DNA from: Kocuria flava
GTDB taxonomy: Bacteria > Actinomycetota > Actinomycetes > Actinomycetales > Micrococcaceae
Length of the DNA: 64,000 nucleotides
Assembly (NCBI RefSeq): GCF_001482365.1
Contig: NZ_CP013254.1
Coordinates: 2,232,001 to 2,296,000, forward strand
Direction: 5' to 3'
A program made the position numbers and the translations under genes. Shown here in pieces: positions 58,293 to 64,000 of this stretch; within the stretch, counting starts at the first letter, position 1, and each line of letters starts with the position of its first letter. The notes below the pieces were generated by a model. It saw nothing but the letters and a program-made list of their open reading frames with translations, did not search any database and had not been told where the DNA came from.

Positions 58293-59426
58293 TCAAATGC
58301 GTTGAGTCGCGGTTGCTTGGCCCTTCGCATTCGCTTCGCGGATCTGGTCGGTCATGTCGGTGTAGAACTCGTCCTGGGGAGTTTTGATGCCCCACCCGCG
58401 GCCGAGGTTCTCGATGTAGCCGCACCAATGCCAACCGATGATCCAGGGCTCTGCAACGGCCCGCGCCAGGCCACTGGCGTAGTCCGCGCCGCGTTCGGCT
58501 TGGGTGTCCATGTCGCTCGTGCGGTGGGGGTTCATGTCCGTGGGGACCCAGTTGCCGATGTCTGCGATGACCACTGGCTTGCCCGTCAGCTCGTGCCACC
58601 CACGGAGGTCTTCGATCATGGTCGCGTATTCTTCGTCGGATTTCCCGGTGAAGTACTGGACGGAGAGGACGTCGACGAACGGCACCATGGCGCGCAGGAC
58701 CGCTTCGGGAATGCCCTTGTTGCCGTTGTACCGGTCCCCGAGGATCAAGTGGTCCGGATCATAGCGCCGAATTGCCTCGGTAATCGTCCGGTAATACTGA
58801 GTAGCCACGTCGAACAACTTCTGGTCGTGCTCGGCTTGGCTCAGTCCTTCGAATCCGGGCCAGAACCGTCCGGAGGCATGTGGCAACCACCCCGGGATGT
58901 CGACGAGGAAGTAGCCGACCAGGTTCGGGCTGCCTTTGTGATCCGACACCATGCGCCGGGCGAGCCAGTCCGCGTACTTGTGGAAGTCCTCGCCGTACAC
59001 GTCTCGGTACGCCGGGTGACCGTTCCAGTCCTCGATCTCCTGCACTCGGATCTGCACCACATAGGGCATTCCGGCGTCGAGAAGGTGCTGATCGGGCCAG
59101 GGATGGGAGTGGCCGAGGTCGACAGGGTCGCCGAACCAGTCCAGCGCCTCGCCCCATCCTCCGCTGACGTACTGGGATGTCCATCCGATGGTGTTGAAAT
59201 TCAGATCCTGGAGGTCGCGGACGACTCCCTTGGTCCATGCTTGGCGTGAGCCGTACTTGCGTTCGAAGACCTCCACGTTGTGTGGATAGCGGAGGTCGGT
59301 GTCATCGAGGTGGTTGAGGGCCAGGGAGATGAACGGTTTGTCGTCCGGGTCGATGAAGCTCCAGGAGCCGCTCTCGCTTTGGGCCACGCGGAAGAATGCA
59401 CCGGAAGTGCCTGTGGTTGAAGACAT
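58293..59426 (-). CDS. Glycoside-hydrolase-like TIM-barrel protein (agarase-like)
   Basis: The 377-residue protein without a signal peptide begins 'SGSWSFIDPDDKPFISLALN', 'HLDD', the start typical of agarase/clan GH-A-like proteins, and continues as a TIM barrel: 'LQDLNFNTIGWTSQY', 'GMPYVVQIRVQ', 'HLILGDRYNGN', 'VDVLSVQYFTG' and 'ITGKPVVIADIGNW'-like strands. At the usual acid/base site it has 'GYFLVDIPGW' and at the nucleophile strand 'VVIADIGNW', with Asp rather than Glu at both. It probably acts on a small imported glycoside in the cytosol, but the missing Glu pair makes activity uncertain. Confidence 0.7.
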   Translation of the reverse strand: MSSTTGTSGAFFRVAQSESGSWSFIDPDDKPFISLALNHLDDTDLRYPHNVEVFERKYGSRQAWTKGVVRDLQDLNFNTIGWTSQYVSGGWGEALDWFGDPVDLGHSHPWPDQHLLDAGMPYVVQIRVQEIEDWNGHPAYRDVYGEDFHKYADWLARRMVSDHKGSPNLVGYFLVDIPGWLPHASGRFWPGFEGLSQAEHDQKLFDVATQYYRTITEAIRRYDPDHLILGDRYNGNKGIPEAVLRAMVPFVDVLSVQYFTGKSDEEYATMIEDLRGWHELTGKPVVIADIGNWVPTDMNPHRTSDMDTQAERGADYASGLARAVAEPWIIGWHWCGYIENLGRGWGIKTPQDEFYTDMTDQIREANAKGQATATQRI

Positions 59427-59543
59427 CGTTAGTCGATCCTTTCAGTCCTGGCGTTGTTGATGGTCTCTGCTGACCGGGTCCCGTATCCGGAAGCGGTGCA
59501 CCCGAGGCCCGGGGCGCTCGGTCGCCCGGGTCCCGGCATGTTG

Positions 59544-60428
59544 CTATTCCCGGCCGAAGAAGTCCAGGTAGGCGGATGCCAGCGCTTCGGGGTCCTCCTC
59601 CGCCAACTGGTGGCCCCACGGGAGAATGACTCCGCGCACGTCCTCGGCGACCTCGCGCATCTGGCGCTCGTTGTCGGCCCCGATGAAGTACTCGCTGCCT
59701 ACCGCGAGGACAGGCATCGTGAGCTTCTTCTTCGCTGCCTCACGGTTCTGGTCGGCGTCGTCGAGGGTCGCACGGTAGATCTCGAGCATGCTGCGCAGCC
59801 CGCCCGGTGAGGAATAGCAGCGGACGTACTCGTCCAGGGCGTCGGGGGTGATGGCCTGTGGGTTGTGGGTCTCGTGCTTGATGAAGTAGTTGAAGTACTC
59901 TCGCTCTTTGCCGCTGATGAGGAATTCGGGGAAGTGGGGGACGCTGTAGAAGTTGATGTGCCAGAGCCACACGTAGGTGCTGACGTTTTCACGGGTGAGG
60001 AACGAGTAATCCTCCAGGCCGAAGCCGGGGAGGATCATCTCCTGGTACACGAGCTTTTTCACGCGATCGGGGTACTGGGCTGCGACCTGGTAGGCGGTCG
60101 AGGCTCCCCAGTCCTCTCCGACGAGGTTGAAGGTCTCGTATCCGAGGTGAGTGGCCAGCTGGGCGATGTCCTCGGCCATGTTCTTCATGTCGAAGCCGTT
60201 CTCAGGGTGCTCCGAGTCGCCCAGCCCGCGGAGGTCCGGGGTGATGACCGTGTAGTACGGCGTCAGCAGGGGAACGACGCGGCGCCAGTGGTATGACGTC
60301 TTCGGCACTCCGTGCAGCAGAAACAGCGGTTCTCCCTGGCCGGCGATGGCGTAGTGCAAGCGCACGCCATTGACGAATGCCCGTCCGTGCTGGGCCGGGC
60401 GGCCGTTGTGGTCCTGGATGATCTCCAT
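59544..60428 (-). CDS. Alpha/beta hydrolase (epoxide hydrolase / haloalkane dehalogenase-like)
   Basis: The 294-residue alpha/beta hydrolase has the oxyanion motif 'LFLLHGVPKTSYHWRRVVPL', 'ITPDLRGLGDSEHP', and nucleophile elbow 'LVGEDWGASTAY', where the nucleophile is Asp in D-W-G-x-S, as in epoxide hydrolases and dehalogenases rather than Ser esterases. The catalytic His is in 'LPWGHQLAEEDP'. A helical cap lies between about residues 135 and 215. The ATG follows GGAGGAAAAA. Its role within the sugar operon is unclear; it might cleave an ester, epoxide or lactone-type group. Confidence 0.85.
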   Translation of the reverse strand: MEIIQDHNGRPAQHGRAFVNGVRLHYAIAGQGEPLFLLHGVPKTSYHWRRVVPLLTPYYTVITPDLRGLGDSEHPENGFDMKNMAEDIAQLATHLGYETFNLVGEDWGASTAYQVAAQYPDRVKKLVYQEMILPGFGLEDYSFLTRENVSTYVWLWHINFYSVPHFPEFLISGKEREYFNYFIKHETHNPQAITPDALDEYVRCYSSPGGLRSMLEIYRATLDDADQNREAAKKKLTMPVLAVGSEYFIGADNERQMREVAEDVRGVILPWGHQLAEEDPEALASAYLDFFGRE

Positions 60429-60478
60429 GCTTTTTCCTCCTGTGTTGCGTGGTGGCGACCGGCGTCGGCCGGCCAGGG

Positions 60479-61498
60479 TCAGTGTTGGTGGCTGAAGGCG
60501 GCGTCGAAGGAGGCCTCAGGGGTCTTCCAGAGCAGGGATCGGACGAAGCGGACGGCTTCGGCGGCGCCGTGGAGGCGATCCATGCCGGCGTCCTCCCATT
60601 CGATGGAAATCGGCCCGGTGTAGCCGATGGCGCGCAGGGCCCGGAAGGCGTCCTCCCAGGGCACGTCCCCGTGCCCGGTGGAGACGAAGTCCCAGCCCCG
60701 GCGGGGGTCGCCCCAGGGCAGGTGGGAACCCAGGATTCCGGATCGCCCGGTGGCCGGGCGCAGGCGGGTGTCCTTGCAGTCCACGTGGTAGATCCGGTCG
60801 GCGAAGTCGGTGATGAACCCGACCGGGTCGATGCCCTGCCACATCATGTGGCTGGGGTCCCAGTTGAACCCGAAGGCTGGCCGCCGGTCGATCGCCTCCA
60901 GGGCTTGGACGCTGGTCCAGTAGTCGTAGGCGATCTCGGAGGGGTGGACCTCGTGGGCGAAGCGCACCCCTTCGCCGTCGAAGACGTCGAAGATAGGGTT
61001 CCACCGCGCGGCGAAGTCCTCGTAGCCGGCTTCGATCACGGCGGCGGGCACCGGTGGGAACATCGCCATGTACTGCCAGATGGAGGATCCGGTGAAGCCC
61101 ACGACGGTCTCGACCCCGAGTTTGCGGGCGACCTTCGCGGTGAGTTTGAGCTCTTCGGCCGCGCGGGCCCGCACGCCTTCGGCCTCACCGTCGCCCCAGA
61201 CCCGGGAGCCGACGATGGCTTCGTGGCGGAAGTCGATGGGGTCATCGCACACGGCCTGGCCGGTGAGGTGGTTGGAGATCGCCCATACCCCCAGCCCGTG
61301 ACGATCGAGGATGGCCATGCGCTCAGCCAGGTAGGCGTCGTCCTCGGCGGCCCGCCACACGTTGAGGTGTTCTCCGGAGCAGGCGATCTCCAGTCCGTCG
61401 TAGCCCCATGCGGCGGCCAGGCGAGCGACCTCCTCGAGCGGCAGGTCGGCCCACTGGCCGGTGAACAGGGTGACGGGGTGTGTGTTTTGAGGAGTCAT
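60479..61498 (-). CDS. Sugar phosphate isomerase/epimerase family protein
   Basis: The 339-residue TIM-barrel protein of the xylose-isomerase-like (IolE/AP endonuclease 2) superfamily has 'VTLFTGQWADLPLEEVARLA' and 'GYDGLEIACSGEHLNVW' at the start. Metal-site residues are visible in 'FAHEVHPSEIAYD', 'FNWDPSHMMWQGID', 'IYHVDCKDT' and 'ISIEWEDAGMD'. Such enzymes isomerise or epimerise sugars or keto-sugars. Beside a Gfo/Idh/MocA dehydrogenase and a ribose-type ABC importer it fits catabolism of an unusual sugar or cyclitol via a 3-keto intermediate. Confidence 0.88.
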   Translation of the reverse strand: MTPQNTHPVTLFTGQWADLPLEEVARLAAAWGYDGLEIACSGEHLNVWRAAEDDAYLAERMAILDRHGLGVWAISNHLTGQAVCDDPIDFRHEAIVGSRVWGDGEAEGVRARAAEELKLTAKVARKLGVETVVGFTGSSIWQYMAMFPPVPAAVIEAGYEDFAARWNPIFDVFDGEGVRFAHEVHPSEIAYDYWTSVQALEAIDRRPAFGFNWDPSHMMWQGIDPVGFITDFADRIYHVDCKDTRLRPATGRSGILGSHLPWGDPRRGWDFVSTGHGDVPWEDAFRALRAIGYTGPISIEWEDAGMDRLHGAAEAVRFVRSLLWKTPEASFDAAFSHQH

Positions 61499-61528
61499 GG
61501 TCGCATCCTTCTCGTCGTGGATATCGGC

Positions 61529-62659
61529 TCAGTCCGGCACAACAACCGTGGTGGGCGCAGAAGACCGGTGCCCAGGATTGCTAGGGGCTCCGGTGACGTC
61601 CACCCACTGACCCGAGGTTGCCGAGCTCAGCACCGCCTCGGTGAGGCACGCCGCTCGGAGGCCGTCATCGAGGGTGGGCAATCCGTCCACGTCGTCACCG
61701 CGGGCGGCCCGGTAGGTGTCTGCCACGAAAGACGTGAAGGCATCGCGCCACCCCTGGGGGTGTCCGCCGGGTGACTGGTCGTAGGCGGTGGACAACGGTG
61801 AGGCATCGTCGTCGGCCCGGTTCCAGATCCGGGTTTGTTCCCGTCCACCGATCCACAGGGTGTTCGGTTCCTCTTGGCGGAACTCATAGGAGTGGACCGG
61901 CGTGTCGATCGCGATGCGCAGGTCGTTCTTGTGCCCCGGGGCGGCCTGGGAGATCGCAGCGCTGCCCACGGTTCCACTGTTGAGGCGGAAGACCAGCAGG
62001 GCGGCGTCCTCGGTGGCCACCGGCACCGCCTCGGGTCCGCGGGTGTCGTAGACGGTGGACAGGTCCGCCATCAGCGAGGTGATGCGTTGCCCGGTGACGA
62101 ACTCCAGCAGGTCGCACCAGTGCACCCCGATATCGGCGAAGGCCCGGGACTGACCGCCCTCGGTGGGGTCCACCCGCCAGTTGGTGTCCGTGGGGCGTGA
62201 CAGCCAGTCCTGGAGGTAGCAGCCTCTCACCAAATGTGGCCTTTCGGCCCCGGAGAGCAGCCGTGCTCGCAACTCGCGCACCGAGGAGTAGAAGCGGTAG
62301 CCGAACGGGACGGTGGCCACCAGGTCGGTCGACCGCCAATAATCCACCATGGCTTGAGCATCGGCCCGGGTGGTGGCCAGGGGTTTCTCGCAGATCACAT
62401 GCTTGCCGGCCTCGAGAGCGGCGCGCACCAGGCCGGGGTGCGTGTCGTTGGGGGAGCAGATGTGCACGACCTCCACGCGGGGGTCCTGGATCAGCTCCAG
62501 GGGGCTGGGGTGGGACTCGCGGGCCCCGGTCTGCTGGGCTGCACGCTGACCCGAGGCCGCGTCCCGGCCGGCCGCGGTGAGCACCTCGTGGCCGGCCGCT
62601 CGGACGGCGTGGGCGTGGACCCGGGCGATCATGCCTCCGCCGATGATTCCTGCTCGCAT
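61529..62659 (-). CDS. Gfo/Idh/MocA family oxidoreductase
   Basis: The 376-residue protein has the Rossmann start 'MRAGIIGGGMIARVHAHAVR' and the hallmark 'HVICEKPLATT' (EKP motif, with the Lys acting in catalysis), then the C-terminal beta-sheet domain ('DIGVHWCDLLEFVTGQRITS'). These NAD(P)-dependent enzymes oxidise a hydroxyl of sugars or inositols. It is two bases downstream of the permease gene, in the same operon. Confidence 0.92.
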   Translation of the reverse strand: MRAGIIGGGMIARVHAHAVRAAGHEVLTAAGRDAASGQRAAQQTGARESHPSPLELIQDPRVEVVHICSPNDTHPGLVRAALEAGKHVICEKPLATTRADAQAMVDYWRSTDLVATVPFGYRFYSSVRELRARLLSGAERPHLVRGCYLQDWLSRPTDTNWRVDPTEGGQSRAFADIGVHWCDLLEFVTGQRITSLMADLSTVYDTRGPEAVPVATEDAALLVFRLNSGTVGSAAISQAAPGHKNDLRIAIDTPVHSYEFRQEEPNTLWIGGREQTRIWNRADDDASPLSTAYDQSPGGHPQGWRDAFTSFVADTYRAARGDDVDGLPTLDDGLRAACLTEAVLSSATSGQWVDVTGAPSNPGHRSSAPTTVVVPD

Positions 62660-62663
62660 TGGA

Positions 62664-63647
62664 CTACTTCCTCCGTGCCAGGGCCACGGCGAGGATGATG
62701 ATGATGCCGCGGACGATGTTCTGCTGGCTGGTTTCCAGTCCCGCCAGGACCAGGGCGTTGTTGATCACGCCGATGAGCAGCGCCCCGACCACCGAGCCGA
62801 CCACGGCTCCGCGGCCGCCGAAGAGGCTGGTGCCGCCGAGGATGACGGCGGCGATGACCGACAGCTCGTCCCCGCTGCCCCACTGGTAGCGGCCGGACTC
62901 GAGGCGACCGGCGTAGAGCATGCCGGCAAGCGAGGCCGCGACCGCGGAGGTGAGCAGAACACTGAAGATGATCCGGCGGGTGCGCACCCCGCTGTAGATG
63001 GCGGCCTGCTCGTTGCCGCCGGTGGCCAGGACCCGACGTCCGTAGGCGGTGCGGTGCATCACGATCGCCCCGATGACCGTGGCGATGATGACCCAGATCA
63101 GCAGGGCCGGGATCGGGCCCAGGGATCCCCCGCCGAAGAAGGCGTTGAAGCCGGGGGAGAGGATGGGCTGCGGCGCGGATCCGGTGATCCACATGGCCAC
63201 GCCCATGGCGATGCCCATCATGCCCAGCGTCACCAGGAACGAGGGGATCTTGGCGAAGGCCACCAGGCTGCCGTTGACCAGGCCGACCAGCACCCCGGTG
63301 CCGATCCCGGCCAGAGCGCCGACGACAGGTCCGCCGGCGGCCACGCCCATGGCGGCGGTGACGCTGGCGAGGCCGGCGACGGCGCCGACGGACAGGTCGA
63401 TCTCGGCGGCGGCGATCACGAAGGTCACGGCCACCGCCATGAGAGCGATCATGGCGGTCTGCCGGAAGATGTTGAGCAGGTTCTCGGTGGTGGCGAAGCC
63501 GGAGTCGTGCAGGAAGAGCACGCAGATCCCGTACACCAGCACGATGCCGATGTAGATGATGTAGTTGCGCCAGTCCAGCGGGGCTTTGCGTGCAGCGGTG
63601 CCTTCTTGCACCGGGGCCGGGGATGGGGTCGAGGTGGTGGTGGACAT
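62664..63647 (-). CDS. Sugar ABC transporter permease (RbsC family)
   Basis: The 327-residue protein from the ATG at 63645-63647 has about ten hydrophobic segments. 'AAAEIDLSVGAVAGLASVTA' is the signature of ribose/xylose-type permeases, and 'NALVLAGLETSQQNIVRGII' and 'VILGGTSLFGGRGAVVGSVV' are the conserved C-terminal part. It forms the membrane channel of a CUT2-class importer with the ATPase immediately upstream. Confidence 0.94.
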   Translation of the reverse strand: MSTTTSTPSPAPVQEGTAARKAPLDWRNYIIYIGIVLVYGICVLFLHDSGFATTENLLNIFRQTAMIALMAVAVTFVIAAAEIDLSVGAVAGLASVTAAMGVAAGGPVVGALAGIGTGVLVGLVNGSLVAFAKIPSFLVTLGMMGIAMGVAMWITGSAPQPILSPGFNAFFGGGSLGPIPALLIWVIIATVIGAIVMHRTAYGRRVLATGGNEQAAIYSGVRTRRIIFSVLLTSAVAASLAGMLYAGRLESGRYQWGSGDELSVIAAVILGGTSLFGGRGAVVGSVVGALLIGVINNALVLAGLETSQQNIVRGIIIILAVALARRK

Positions 63648-63649
63648 GT

Positions 63650-64000
63650 TCAGACTCCCTGAATGGTCAACTGGAGCGACTCTTCGTCGTGGATTTCGGA
63701 GCGGTCCAGGGTCTTGTGGAGCCGGCCCTTGCGCAGCACCAGCACGCGGTCGCTGACCGCCAGGAGCTCGGCAAGTTCCGAGGAGATGAGGATGACGGCG
63801 GTGCCCGAGCGGGCCAGGTCCCGGATGAGTTCGATGACTTCGCCTTTGGTGCCGATGTCGATGCCGGCCGTGGGCTCGTCCAGGATGAGGACCTTCGGCT
63901 CGGTGGACACCCACCGGCCCAGCACGACCTTCTGCTGGTTGCCCCCGGACAGGAGCCGGATCTCGAGGCCGGGGCTGGCACCCTTGACCTCGAACTTCGT
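63650..64000 (-). CDS. Sugar ABC transporter ATP-binding protein (C-terminal part)
   Basis: The frame is open to the right edge, so the start lies beyond the window; 116 residues are visible. The signature motif 'LLSGGNQQKVVLGRW', Walker B 'PKVLILDEPTAGIDIGTKGE' and the switch-like 'VILISSELAELLAVSDRVLV' are those of the second nucleotide-binding domain of RbsA-type CUT2 ATPases, which carry two fused domains. It is followed two bases later by the permease gene. Confidence 0.94.
   Translation of the reverse strand, partial: TKFEVKGASPGLEIRLLSGGNQQKVVLGRWVSTEPKVLILDEPTAGIDIGTKGEVIELIRDLARSGTAVILISSELAELLAVSDRVLVLRKGRLHKTLDRSEIHDEESLQLTIQGV

Noticed and set aside
1..64000. CRISPR arrays, rRNA genes and riboswitches
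   Set aside because: No regularly spaced repeats, rRNA signatures or recognisable riboswitch cores were seen by eye.

Overview
The window is very GC-rich DNA (GC-biased third codon positions, many GTG starts, tightly overlapping ATGA/GTGA operons). It carries actinobacterial hallmarks: a short GT4-type glycogen synthase divergent from glgC, a polyphosphate glucokinase, and a CYP152 peroxygenase. A member of the Micrococcales, perhaps Kocuria-like, fits best; that assignment is inference from gene content, with no rRNA gene here to test it.

Region 1 (1-15.4 kb) makes a decorated surface glycan. A plus-strand operon holds a pyruvyltransferase (partial), a carbamoyltransferase, and a complete set of modules for ADP-glycero-manno-heptose: a GmhB-like HAD domain fused to a GT2, a GmhA-like SIS domain fused to a GT4, and a two-domain HldE. 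Two GT9 heptosyltransferase-like proteins, another glycosyltransferase and a UDP-glucuronate decarboxylase-like enzyme complete it. On the minus strand follow a polyphosphate glucokinase, two paralogous GT2s and a CYP152 fatty-acid peroxygenase/decarboxylase-like P450.

Region 2 (15.5-21.9 kb) is conserved housekeeping: the ATP-grasp / alpha-E / transglutaminase trio, glgC and glgA in divergent orientation, and tRNA-Leu(GAG) with a strong terminator.

Region 3 (22-31 kb) is a decay zone of small secreted or membrane proteins with many broken genes: a frameshifted HNH protein, a frameshifted NTF2-like protein, an IS5-type transposase with an internal deletion, a LysE exporter missing its middle, a PadR regulator missing its DNA-binding domain and a 5'-nucleotidase tail. 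It also holds one well-preserved 1,080-bp IS481-family element with a 6-bp target duplication (CCTAGT).

Region 4 (31-42.6 kb) is a run of mostly hypothetical genes with a pyruvyltransferase, a two-helix potassium channel, a DHA2-type exporter, a pentapeptide-repeat protein and a tandem pair of paralogous proteins of unknown function.

Region 5 (42.6-64 kb) looks like a mosaic of acquired metabolic modules. It opens with a serine recombinase and its putative res-like half-site array, then a decayed second copy of that recombinase. Modules follow: HxlR plus an NAD(P)-binding protein; LacI / DASS transporter / fumarase-superfamily lyase; TetR / EamA exporter; a tartrate-to-glycerate pathway (DASS transporter, LysR, tartrate dehydrogenase, glycerate kinase); and a carbohydrate catabolic operon with an ABC importer running off the right end. 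A short motif (best copies identical over 17 bp at 45531 and 58105, weaker relatives at 42825, 50314 and 52307) recurs at the junctions between these modules and is the most unusual pattern in the window.
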